A DNA stretch of 14,321 nucleotides, taken from assembly GCA_003164655.1 (NCBI GenBank), contig PLTW01000084.1, positions 14,652 through 28,972 of the forward strand. Direction: 5' to 3'. Positions 1 to 6,494 of the stretch are shown piece by piece. The first letter of the stretch is position 1. The number at the start of each line of letters is the position of its first letter. A program made the translations under genes and the position numbers. The notes under the pieces were generated by a model. It made no database searches and was not told the DNA's origin. It saw only the letters and a list, made by a program, of their open reading frames with translations. Source of the DNA: Actinomycetota bacterium. GTDB taxonomy: Bacteria > Actinomycetota > Thermoleophilia > UBA2241.

Positions 1-1
1 C

Positions 2-289
2 GCCCGCCTCGCCTTTTACGACCAGGCAGGCAAAAGCTACGGCGAGTTCGCGCTCGACCGACCGCTCGAGATCACCGCTCTGGCCGGCAATCTGTCGTTG
101 CGCGACGGCGCCCGGACGGCTCACGTGCACCTGACGCTGGCCGAACACGGCGGCCGCGCGTTCGGCGGGCACGCCGCCGCGGGTTGCGTCGTGTTCGCCG
201 CCGAGCTTTTGGTCGTCGAGTTGCGCGGTGCGTCGCTCGAACGCGCCCACGACGAGACGACCGGTCTGCCCCTCTGGCGAGGGCTCTAG
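2..289 (+). CDS. PPC/DUF296-domain protein, C-terminal part
   Basis: The visible 95 residues are open from the window edge to a TAG stop, so the start lies outside. They match the C-terminal two thirds of the PPC (DUF296) fold: a strand ending in ALAGNLSLRDG, then the HVHLTLAEHGGRAFGGHA block with its paired histidines and Gly-Gly-His, then VVFAAELLVVEL and the end TGLPLW. In plants this domain is joined to AT-hooks in DNA-binding proteins. Bacterial versions are usually single-domain, about 140 residues, trimeric, and of unclear function, often called DNA-binding proteins by homology only. No neighbour on the visible side clarifies the role. No T-rich terminator follows the stop. Confidence 0.85.
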   Translation, partial: ARLAFYDQAGKSYGEFALDRPLEITALAGNLSLRDGARTAHVHLTLAEHGGRAFGGHAAAGCVVFAAELLVVELRGASLERAHDETTGLPLWRGL

Positions 290-377
290 GTCAGGCGACC
301 CCGACGCCGCGACAAGGCCACGTGCATGCCTTTGTGCGCAGCGCGGTGCCGGCACGAGAGATGATGGTGGGCAGAGG

Positions 378-466
378 TGGTGTCGGAAGGGGGACTTGAA
401 CCCCCATGAGGTAATGCCCTCACTAGGCCCTCAACCTAGCGCGTCTACCAATTCCGCCATTCCGAC
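378..466 (-). tRNA. tRNA-Leu (anticodon GAG)
   Basis: Read on the minus strand this folds as a class II tRNA. The acceptor stem GTCGGAA/TTCCGAC pairs 460-466 with 382-388. The D-arm contains GGTAGA. The anticodon stem CTAGG/CCTAG encloses the loop TTGAGGG, with anticodon GAG at 432-430. A long variable arm (TGAGG/CCTCA stem) is typical of leucine tRNA. The T-arm is GGGGG TTCAAGT CCCCC. The discriminator A at 381 and an encoded CCA (380-378) complete the 3' end. It reads leucine CUC/CUU codons. Confidence 0.97.
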
Positions 467-502
467 ACGCGCGTCCGGGAGTGCGTAGCGCCCGGACGAG
501 AG

Positions 503-531
503 AGTATAGATGGCCGGCGCGAATGGGTCAA
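503..531 (-). promoter_or_regulatory. sigma70-type promoter of tRNA-Leu
   Basis: On the minus strand a -35 box TTGACC (531-526) and a -10 box TATACT (508-503) are separated by exactly 17 bases. The predicted start near 496 leaves a leader of about 30 bases before the mature tRNA 5' end at 466. Both boxes are close to consensus, as expected for a stable RNA gene. Confidence 0.8.
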
Positions 532-564
532 CGCGCCTCGCGGGGCATTGGCAGGCGGCCGGGA

Positions 565-608
565 AGCGCCGCGGGCGGAGCCCGGTGTGCCGGGACCCGC
601 CCGCCGCT
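565..608. repeat. strong GC-rich hairpin
   Basis: Inverted repeat: AGCG (565-568) pairs with CGCT (605-608), a two-base bulge (569-570) follows, GCGGGCGG (571-578) pairs with CCGCCCGC (597-604), a 2x2 internal loop follows, then CCCGG (581-585) pairs with CCGGG (590-594) around a TGTG loop. That is 17 base pairs, nearly all GC. There is no T tract on either side, so it is not a classical intrinsic terminator. It lies inside the stretch that the 785-813 promoter would transcribe. Confidence 0.7.
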
Positions 609-777
609 GATGTGCCTGTCGGCGGCGCCAGACGGAACGGATTCATCCTTTTGGGTGACGGCGGGCCAGCCGCTGCACACCCGCACCGGGGCCGCCCCGG
701 CGAGGACCGCTCAATGGCGCCACAGTGCGCCGCCGACAGACTGGCAAGCGCCCGTGACCTTGGCATCTTCAGCCTTC

Positions 778-797
778 GTCGTCGACTATAGGACGAC
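778..797. promoter_or_regulatory. inverted repeat over a -10 box, candidate operator
   Basis: GTCGTC (778-783) and GACGAC (792-797) form a perfect 6-bp inverted repeat with an 8-base spacer that contains most of the -10 hexamer of the minus-strand promoter at 785-813. A dimeric repressor bound here would block that promoter. The regulator is unknown; the role is inferred from geometry only. Confidence 0.35.
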
Positions 798-813
798 AGT
801 GCCGTTCTGACAA
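785..813 (-). promoter_or_regulatory. orphan minus-strand sigma70-type promoter
   Basis: On the minus strand TTGTCA (813-808) and TATAGT (790-785) match the -35 and -10 consensus at 5 of 6 positions each, with a 17-base spacer. Predicted start is near 778. No protein gene lies downstream on that strand before tRNA-Leu, whose mature end is 312 bases away and which has its own promoter. It may be an upstream tRNA promoter or drive a non-coding RNA. Confidence 0.5.
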
Positions 814-921
814 CGTAGACAACGCTGCACCGGTAGTGGCGAGGGCCGGCGCCGGCGGTAGACTGCGGCCAAGAGCCGCGCCCGCCGTTCGAGCCGCGCG
901 GCGGCATCGCCCGGAGGCGGC

Positions 922-1926
922 ATGACACAAACGCAAACGCGACGCATTCTCGTCGGCAACTGCTCGTGGACCGATCCCACGCTGATCGCCTCCGGCGGCT
1001 TCTATCCGGCCGGCGTAACGAGCGCCGCCGACCGGCTGCGCTTCTACGCGGAACAGTTCCCCATCGTCGAGGTCGACTCCACCTTTTACGCACCGCCGAA
1101 CGAGCGCAACTCCCAGCTCTGGGTCGAGCGCACCCCGCCCGGGTTTGTCTTCGACGTCAAGGTCTTCGCCCTGCTCACCGGCCACGGCGCCGCGCCCGAG
1201 CGGCTGACGCCCGCCCTCCAGGCCCTGCTGCCGCCGGCGGCCGCCGGCAAGCGCAACGTGTACCTGCGCGATCTGCCCGCTCCCGCCGAGGCGCTGCTCT
1301 GGGAGACCCACCGGCGGGCGCTGGCGCCGCTCCAGGCGGCCGGCAAGCTGGGCGCCGTGCTGTTTCAGTTCCCGCCCTGGTTCAGAGCCGGCCACGAGGG
1401 CCGCGAGCACATTCGCCGCGCCGCCGGTGAGCTCGACCCCATGCGCGTGGCCGTCGAGTTCCGCGGCGGCGGCTGGCTCGCCGACGAGGCGGCCACCGCG
1501 CGCACCCTGTCGTTCCTCGAAACCGAGGGCGTCAGCTACGTATCGGTCGACGAGCCGCAGGGTTTTGCTAACAGCACGCCGCCGGTGGCAGTGGCGACCA
1601 CCGACTTCGCCGCGGTGCGCTTTCACGGCCGCAACCGCGATACCTGGCAGATCCGCGGCCGGTCGGCGTCGGACAGGTTCAACTATCTCTACAGCGAGGC
1701 CGAGCTCAACGAGTGGCTGCCCCAGATCCGCGCGCTCTCGGCGCGCGCCGCGACCGTACACGTGCTGTTCAACAACAACTATCGCGATTACGGCGTGCGC
1801 AACGCCCGCCAGATGACGGGCCTGCTCGGGCTGGCCGGCGGCCTTCCGACCGAGCACCGCGAGCGCAGCGACCCGAAAGCGCCCGGCCAGCACGGCCCAC
1901 CCTCTGGACAGGAGACACTCCTGTAG
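922..1926 (+). CDS. DUF72 (YecE-like) family protein
   Basis: A 334-residue cytoplasmic protein of the DUF72/YecE family, a TIM-barrel-like fold whose biochemical activity is not established. Family hallmarks are all present: the N-terminal VGNCSWTDP and FYPAGV, the VEVDSTFYAPP block, VLFQFPPW at 146-153, VEFR with E179, RFHGRN with H235, the YSEAELNEW helix, and FNNNYRDYG at 283-290 near the C-terminus. The last 25 or so residues form a hydrophilic tail beyond the usual domain end. The ATG is preceded by GGAGG four bases upstream. A TAGACT at 859-864 could be a -10 box but no good -35 accompanies it. It is the first of a plus-strand run; the M20 gene starts about 70 bases later. Confidence 0.9.
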   Translation: MTQTQTRRILVGNCSWTDPTLIASGGFYPAGVTSAADRLRFYAEQFPIVEVDSTFYAPPNERNSQLWVERTPPGFVFDVKVFALLTGHGAAPERLTPALQALLPPAAAGKRNVYLRDLPAPAEALLWETHRRALAPLQAAGKLGAVLFQFPPWFRAGHEGREHIRRAAGELDPMRVAVEFRGGGWLADEAATARTLSFLETEGVSYVSVDEPQGFANSTPPVAVATTDFAAVRFHGRNRDTWQIRGRSASDRFNYLYSEAELNEWLPQIRALSARAATVHVLFNNNYRDYGVRNARQMTGLLGLAGGLPTEHRERSDPKAPGQHGPPSGQETLL

Positions 1927-1958
1927 GCAGGCAGAAAGCCCCCGCCGGCCAAAACCGA

Positions 1959-1964
1959 TATCAT
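1959..1964 (+). promoter_or_regulatory. possible -10 box for the M20 gene
   Basis: TATCAT fits the actinobacterial TANNNT -10 pattern and lies 31 bases before the GTG start chosen for the next gene, but no -35 box is recognisable at 17-18 bases upstream. Weak call. Confidence 0.25.
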
Positions 1965-1995
1965 GTCGGCCAGCGGCGGCGACGAAAGGACGACT

Positions 1996-3354
1996 GTGCA
2001 GGTACCGGGCTTGACGCGCGACGAGCGACGGGAGCTCCAGCGCGAGACCATCGCGCTGCTCGCGCGACTGCTGCAGGCCGACACTACCAACCCGCCCGGC
2101 AACGAGACTCGCGCCGCCCTTGTACTGCAAGAGTACTTCGCCGGACACGGCCTCGACGCCCAACTCGTCGGCGACCTCCCCGACCGCCAGAACCTCATCG
2201 TCCGACTCTCCGGCGCCCGTCGCGGACCCCGCCTGGGGCTGCTTGGGCACCTCGACGTAGTGCCCGCCGAGGCCGACGAATGGACGCTCCCGCCGTTCTG
2301 CGGAGCCGTGCGCGACGGCTACGTCTGGGGCCGCGGCGCGACCGACATGAAGAACCAGGTGGCCGCCCAGGCCGTCGCCGTCACACGCCTGGCGCGGGCC
2401 GGCGCGCCGTTTGCCGGCGAGCTCCTCTTCATGGCCACCGCCGACGAGGAGCGCGGCGACTACTGCGGCGCCCGCTGGCTTGTCAGGCAGCGCCCCGATC
2501 TCGTGCGCTGCGACTACCTTCTCAACGAGGGCGGCGGCACCTACTCGGTCGTCGACGGCACGCGCCTGTATCCGCTGACCGTCGGCGAGAAGGCGTTCGC
2601 CGACTTTCGCATCACGGTGCGCGGCCCCGGCGGACATGGCTCGGTCCCGCAGCACGACCGCAATCCCGTCGAGCGTCTCGGCCGGGTGATCAGCGCCATC
2701 GCCGACCACGAGGCCGCGGTCTTCGTGGCGCCGTTCACCGCCCGCTATATCGACCGCCTCGTCGCCGACCGGCGCCTGGGCGAGCGCCTCAAGGACCCGG
2801 CGCAGGCGCGGGCGGCCATCCGTGAGCTGCACGCGACCGATCCCGAGTCGGCCTGTGAGATCGAGCCGCTGCTGGGCATCACGTTCTCGCCCACGATCCT
2901 GCACGGCGGCGGCGCCGCGGTGAACGTCATCCCGTCGCACGCCTCGGTCGACATCGACTGCCGCATCCTGCCGGGCTACACCGGCGACGACGTACGCCGC
3001 GAGGTCGACGCCGCGCTGGCCGGAATCGACGGTTGGGAGTTTGCCTGGACCGATCTCACCGACGCCAACGAATCGCCGGTCCCCACGCCTCTGAGCGCCG
3101 CCGTCGAGCGGGTCATGGACGTACTCGTGCCGGGCGCCGAGGTCATCCCGCTCCACCTCTGCGGATTCACCGACTCGCGCTGGTTTCGCGAGGCCTTCCC
3201 CGACATCGTCGCCTATGGCTTCTGTCCGTTCGTGGCCGAAGACACGGCGACGATGGGCGGCCGCGAGCATGCCCGTGACGAGCGTATTGCCGTCGAGGAC
3301 GTGCCGTTCCAGACGCGCTTCTTCGAACTGCTGGTCGGCGAGTTGCTCGCCTGA
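1996..3354 (+). CDS. M20 family metallopeptidase / deacylase (ArgE/DapE/CPG2 type)
   Basis: Zinc-dependent hydrolase of the M20 family, acting on small peptides or N-acyl amino acids; the substrate cannot be told from sequence. Numbered from the GTG start (452 residues), the catalytic domain shows GHLDVVP with H85, GRGATDMK with the bridging D117, ADEERG with the general-base/ligand pair E151-E152, NEGGG with E178, and REHARDE with the last ligand H425. The lid/dimerisation domain carries GGHGSVP and AVNVIPSHASVDID. Every metal ligand is present, so activity is expected. I chose GTG 1996 because AAAGGA lies five bases upstream; an in-frame ATG at 1963 would add eleven residues but has no ribosome site and overlaps a possible -10 box. 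It ends 27 bases before the glycohydrolase gene, suggesting co-transcription. Confidence 0.92.
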   Translation: MQVPGLTRDERRELQRETIALLARLLQADTTNPPGNETRAALVLQEYFAGHGLDAQLVGDLPDRQNLIVRLSGARRGPRLGLLGHLDVVPAEADEWTLPPFCGAVRDGYVWGRGATDMKNQVAAQAVAVTRLARAGAPFAGELLFMATADEERGDYCGARWLVRQRPDLVRCDYLLNEGGGTYSVVDGTRLYPLTVGEKAFADFRITVRGPGGHGSVPQHDRNPVERLGRVISAIADHEAAVFVAPFTARYIDRLVADRRLGERLKDPAQARAAIRELHATDPESACEIEPLLGITFSPTILHGGGAAVNVIPSHASVDIDCRILPGYTGDDVRREVDAALAGIDGWEFAWTDLTDANESPVPTPLSAAVERVMDVLVPGAEVIPLHLCGFTDSRWFREAFPDIVAYGFCPFVAEDTATMGGREHARDERIAVEDVPFQTRFFELLVGELLA

Positions 3355-3381
3355 CATGCCGGCATCGGCCCCGAGCACGAC

Positions 3382-4329
3382 GTGACACTCGCCCCCCAGG
3401 CTCCGGCGAGCCGCCGGCCGGCGCCGCGCGACCGCTTCCGCGGCGCCCTGCTGGGCTTGGCGGTCGGCGATGCTTTGGGCGCCCCCGCCGAGTTTCTCAC
3501 CGAACTTGAGGTGCGCGACCGCTGGGGTGTGCTCGACGAGATGGTGGGCGGCGGCTGTCACGACGTGGCGCCCGGCGAGGTCACCGACGCCACCGAGATG
3601 ATGCTGGCGCTGGCCGACAGCCTCGTGGCCCTCGGCGAGTTCGACCCCCAGGACGTCGTCGACAGATACCGCGCCTGGTTTGCGGCCGGGCCCAGCGACG
3701 TGAGCCTCACGACCCGCACGGTGATGCTGGCGCTGGCCGCGGGCACGCCCTGGGACCTCGCCGCCCGACGCGCCTACGAGGTCCTCGGCTTTCCGACGGC
3801 GGGCAACGGCAGCGTCATGCGTTGCGCGCCGCTGGCGCTGCGCTTCTTCAACGACCCCGACACGCGGCGCCGCGTGTCGCTGCGCGAATCCAGGCTGACC
3901 CACTACGACTCCCTCGCCGGCTGGTCGTGCGTGGCCTTGAACGAGCTTCTGGTGGCGGCGATGGCCGGCAACCTCTCGGAGAGCCTGCCGGCCATCGCCG
4001 CCAGCCTCGAAGATCAGGGGCCGCTGGTCGCGTCCGCCCTGCGCGACGCGGTCGGCGCCGATCCCGTCGAGATCCACGCCGCGGCCTTCGTGCTCGACTC
4101 GCTGCGGGCGGCGGTGTGGGCGGTCCTGCACACGACGACCTTCGAGAGCGCCCTGGTCGAGATCGTCAATCGCGGCGGCGACTGCGACACGGTCGGCGCC
4201 GTAGCGGGCGCCCTGGCGGGCGCCCGCTACGGCGCCGCCGCCATCCCCGCCCGCTGGCTCGAGCCGCTACTCGTCCGCGAGCGCGTCACCGCGGTCGCCG
4301 ACGATCTCGCCGACCGCGCCGACGCCTGA
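3382..4329 (+). CDS. ADP-ribosylglycohydrolase family protein (DraG/ARH type)
   Basis: The 315-residue protein has the all-helical ARH/DraG layout: FRGALLGLAVGDALGAPAEF near the N-terminus, a T-D-x-T motif at 68-71, NGSVMRCAPLAL in the middle, LTHYDS, and NRGGDCDTVGAVAGALAGARYG towards the end (D267, D269, T270). Family members remove ADP-ribose from protein side chains or small molecules using a two-magnesium centre. Here the first metal motif reads TDAT (T68 D69 A70 T71) instead of the usual TDDT/SDDT, so one metal-binding aspartate is missing while the C-terminal D-x-D-T is intact. Activity may be altered or lost. Start is GTG with only a weak ribosome site (CGAG); no better in-frame start is near. 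It lies 27 bases after the M20 gene. Confidence 0.88.
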   Translation: MTLAPQAPASRRPAPRDRFRGALLGLAVGDALGAPAEFLTELEVRDRWGVLDEMVGGGCHDVAPGEVTDATEMMLALADSLVALGEFDPQDVVDRYRAWFAAGPSDVSLTTRTVMLALAAGTPWDLAARRAYEVLGFPTAGNGSVMRCAPLALRFFNDPDTRRRVSLRESRLTHYDSLAGWSCVALNELLVAAMAGNLSESLPAIAASLEDQGPLVASALRDAVGADPVEIHAAAFVLDSLRAAVWAVLHTTTFESALVEIVNRGGDCDTVGAVAGALAGARYGAAAIPARWLEPLLVRERVTAVADDLADRADA

Positions 4330-4351
4330 CCTCGCCGCCCTTCTCGCCCGG

Positions 4352-4377
4352 CCACCAGTGGTACAAGACGGCGCCGT
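4352..4377. repeat. two small palindromes upstream of the ferritin gene
   Basis: CCAC-CA-GTGG (4352-4361) and the perfect 10-bp palindrome ACGGCGCCGT (4368-4377) sit in the 130-base leader between the glycohydrolase stop and the ferritin start. They could be operator half-sites or a weak terminator for the upstream gene. They do not resemble the AT-rich iron-repressor (IdeR/DtxR) box. Short GC palindromes arise easily by chance in such DNA. Confidence 0.25.
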
Positions 4378-4459
4378 TCCGCCTGTGATACATACTGGAG
4401 ATCACTGTGCGAGAAAGCCGCGCGCCGTGGCCGCGGCGAACCGTCGAAAGGAGCCCCAC

Positions 4460-4987
4460 ATGCCTAAACAGGACGCCAGGAAGAGCGGCCGGACAGCGCG
4501 CAAACCAGCCGCCAAGACCGCCGCGCCGGCCGCCAAGGCAGCTGCTAAAACCGCTGCCGCACCGGCGCCGCTCACCATCGGCAAGCTCATCGATCATCTC
4601 AACGCCGACCTTGCCAAGGAGTTCCAGGCGCTGATCCAGTACGTGCAGCACGCCGCCGTCATCACCGGCCCGCAGTACGACGCCATCCGCGCCGAGCTCA
4701 CCATCCACTCCAACGAGGAGCACGCCCACGCCATCTCGCTGGCCGAGCAGATCGACTTTCTCGGCGGGACACCGGGAGTCGACGTGGCTACCGTGCACGT
4801 GTCCGCAGCGGCCAAGGTGATGCTCGAACAGGATCTCGAGGGCGAGCTCGACGCCATCGCCCGGTACAAGGCGCGGATCGGCCAGGCCGAACTGCTCCAG
4901 GAGTACGGCCTGCGGCGCGCCCTTGAAGACATCCTGATGGTCGAAGAGGAGCACGCCCGCGATCTGCAGAACGCCCTCGACCTGTAG
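4460..4987 (+). CDS. bacterioferritin/Dps-like ferritin with Lys/Ala-rich N-terminal tail
   Basis: A 175-residue protein. Residues 1-37 form a basic tail rich in Lys, Ala and Pro, resembling histone H1 tails. Residues 38-175 form a four-helix ferritin-like bundle. Aligned to bacterioferritin by hand, all six diiron ligands are present: E54, E87-x2-H90, E129 and E162-x2-H165. The position of the bacterioferritin haem-ligand methionine is H88. The chain stops after helix four, lacking the fifth helix of true bacterioferritin, as in Dps and Dps-like proteins. Expected role: iron oxidation and storage or peroxide detoxification, perhaps bound to DNA through the tail. The ATG has AAAGGAG (4447-4453) upstream; in-frame codons extending back to 4358 are rejected because they lack such a site. 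No cysteine is present. Confidence 0.88.
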   Translation: MPKQDARKSGRTARKPAAKTAAPAAKAAAKTAAAPAPLTIGKLIDHLNADLAKEFQALIQYVQHAAVITGPQYDAIRAELTIHSNEEHAHAISLAEQIDFLGGTPGVDVATVHVSAAAKVMLEQDLEGELDAIARYKARIGQAELLQEYGLRRALEDILMVEEEHARDLQNALDL

Positions 4988-5010
4988 CGCTTTCGACCGG
5001 CGTGGCGGGC

Positions 5011-6303
5011 TCAATCGGCCTCGACGGCGGCCGGGCCGGACGGCCCGGCCGCCCGCGGTACCACCCTTCCGCGCAGCAGCAGGAACAGCCCGGCGCCGAC
5101 GAGTCCGACGACGAACACGATGCCGAAGGTCTGGCGGCCACCAAGCGTCTGCATCGACCAGCCGCCGAACGCCGGTCCCAGCGAGGCGCCGCCGTTCCAG
5201 ACGATCGTCCAGGCGCCGTTGTAGCGGCCGCGGATGGCTTCGGGAGCCAGATCCGAGACGATCGCCGCCGCGACCGGGCCCAGCAGCAACTCGCCCAGGC
5301 TGAGCACGCAGACCAGCGCGAACAGCTGCCAGCCCGGATGGGCGACCGCGGTGCCGCCCAGGCCCACGGCCACGAACAGGCTCGACACTGAGAGCAGCAG
5401 CATGCGGTCGATGTTCTTCACGGCGCGCATCACCGGGTAGCCGAGCAACGCCACCACGGCGGCATTCAAGGCCAGCAGCAGACTCCAGGTGCTCGTCGGC
5501 ACGTGCAGGAAGCGCGTGATGAAGATCGAGTACATGGCGCCGAACATGCCAAAACAGAAGACGGGCAGCAGGGCGACCGCGCAAAACAGCCGGAACCGAC
5601 CGTCGCCGAAGACGATCGCCCAGCCGCTGCGTCCGGCGGCGTCGACATGACGGGCGGGGTGGCGGGCGCTCTCGGGGCGCGTCTCGCGCAAAAAGACGGC
5701 CACCAGCACAAGAAACGACAGGCAGCCGACCGCCGCCGCCACGAACAGCTGCCGAAACGACGCCCCGAGGGTGAGAGCAAGGCCGCCGATCGGCGGCCCT
5801 CCGACCACGCCGACGTTCATCGCCGTGCGCAGCACACTGAAGGCCTCGGCACGCTGCTGTTCGGGCAGCAGATCGGCCGTCATGGCGTTGGCGGCAGTCT
5901 GGAATAGCGGCCAGCCGAAGGCGCCCTCCATGGCGACCAGAATCGCCACCTGCCAGGCGTGATGGGCGGCCGCGAACCCGAGAAACCAGATGGTGGCGCT
6001 GACCGCCGCGACGATCATCATGCTCTTGCGCCCGAAGCGGTCGGTCAGCGTGCCGCCCAGCACCTGGAAGGGCATTACCGCGATGGTGACCAGGCCGAAC
6101 ACCACGCCGATCAGCGTCAGCGAGATGTGCAGGGTCTGGCTCATGTAGATGCCCTCGAACGGGAACCCGAGGGCGGCCGCCCCCGTGTAGACGAAGGTGC
6201 CGGCGACAAGGATCCAGAACTGGCGCGGGAACGCCCCCAGGTCGCGCGTAAGCCTCGACATCGCCGCGCGCACGTCGGACCATCGCCTTGTCAGTCGACC
6301 CAT
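5011..6303 (-). CDS. major facilitator superfamily transporter
   Basis: A 430-residue integral membrane protein with about twelve hydrophobic segments in two halves and a hydrophilic central loop (roughly 210-230, RETRPESARHPARH). The MFS motif A, GGTLTDRFGRK, lies at 83-93 between helices 2 and 3. The overall look is of a proton-driven multidrug or small-molecule exporter, but the substrate cannot be assigned. The ATG at 6303 is directly preceded by GGGGGAG, closer than normal for a ribosome site; M15 (6261) is an alternative start without a site. It converges on the ferritin gene, with 23 bases between stop codons, and diverges from the HTH-GAF regulator, which is a natural candidate to control it. 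Confidence 0.92.
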   Translation of the reverse strand: MGRLTRRWSDVRAAMSRLTRDLGAFPRQFWILVAGTFVYTGAAALGFPFEGIYMSQTLHISLTLIGVVFGLVTIAVMPFQVLGGTLTDRFGRKSMMIVAAVSATIWFLGFAAAHHAWQVAILVAMEGAFGWPLFQTAANAMTADLLPEQQRAEAFSVLRTAMNVGVVGGPPIGGLALTLGASFRQLFVAAAVGCLSFLVLVAVFLRETRPESARHPARHVDAAGRSGWAIVFGDGRFRLFCAVALLPVFCFGMFGAMYSIFITRFLHVPTSTWSLLLALNAAVVALLGYPVMRAVKNIDRMLLLSVSSLFVAVGLGGTAVAHPGWQLFALVCVLSLGELLLGPVAAAIVSDLAPEAIRGRYNGAWTIVWNGGASLGPAFGGWSMQTLGGRQTFGIVFVVGLVGAGLFLLLRGRVVPRAAGPSGPAAVEAD

Positions 6304-6394
6304 CTCCCCCGCTCTGTACGTCGCTCACGGACCGCGCCCTTACGCCTGCAGATCCGGATGTTCATCGTATCGAAACGCCGCACGGGCGGCGAAT

Positions 6395-6423
6395 CGGCGC
6401 GCCGCGCGCAGCGGCGCGTGCCG
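6395..6423. repeat. hairpin in the divergent intergenic region
   Basis: GCGCCGC (6399-6405) pairs with GCGGCGC (6411-6417) around a five-base loop; after a two-base bulge CGGC (6395-6398) pairs with GCCG (6420-6423). It lies in the 191-base gap between the divergent MFS and regulator genes, where it could form in the MFS leader. No T tract follows on either strand. Confidence 0.45.
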
Positions 6424-6459
6424 ACGGGCTTGCCGGCGGCGAGCCGGTCCCAGGCGTTG

Positions 6460-6488
6460 TTGACCGCCTCCCGGTTTCCGGCTAGCGT
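6460..6488 (+). promoter_or_regulatory. leaderless promoter of the HTH-GAF gene
   Basis: TTGACC (6460-6465), a spacer of exactly 17 bases, then TAGCGT (6483-6488), a TANNNT -10 box. The ATG at 6495 begins seven bases after the last base of the -10 box, where the transcription start is expected. No purine-rich ribosome site exists between them. Together this indicates a leaderless mRNA, common in actinobacteria, and fixes the start codon. Confidence 0.75.
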
Positions 6489-6494
6489 CGGCAC

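Larger units (their letters stand above)
467..921. other. 455-base region without a protein gene
   Basis: Between tRNA-Leu and the DUF72 gene I see no believable protein gene; the open frames here are Arg/Ala/Pro-rich readings typical of non-coding GC-rich DNA. The stretch does hold the tRNA promoter, a strong hairpin (565-608), a second minus-strand promoter (785-813) with an inverted repeat across its -10 box, and the 5' leader of the DUF72 gene. I could not match the minus-strand sequence to a known riboswitch, SRP RNA, tmRNA or RNase P by eye. Confidence 0.6.

Noticed and set aside
345..354. Palindrome GTGCCGGCAC beside tRNA-Leu as a terminator or attachment site
   Set aside because: It is a bare 10-bp palindrome with no loop, no T tract and no direct repeat of the tRNA 3' end nearby; there is no integrase gene in the window.
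431..1093. Minus-strand open frame ending in MAELVDALG
   Set aside because: Its C-terminus is translated tRNA-Leu, a well-known annotation artefact, and the rest is Arg/Ser-rich noise through a non-coding region.
769..4131. A minus-strand reading frame open for 1120 codons across the DUF72, M20 and glycohydrolase genes
   Set aside because: It is antisense to three well-supported genes. Such long open antisense frames come from GC-rich third positions; the translation is low-complexity Arg/Gly/Ala/Val with no recognisable domain.
4358..4459. N-terminal extension of the ferritin to a GTG at 4358
   Set aside because: No ribosome site precedes it, whereas AAAGGAG lies at the proper distance from ATG 4460.
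4286..6328. A 680-codon minus-strand frame overlapping the MFS and ferritin genes
   Set aside because: It is a shifted reading of the MFS gene on the same strand and of the antisense of the ferritin gene. The protein is Arg-rich without motifs, whereas the MFS frame shows twelve helices and motif A.
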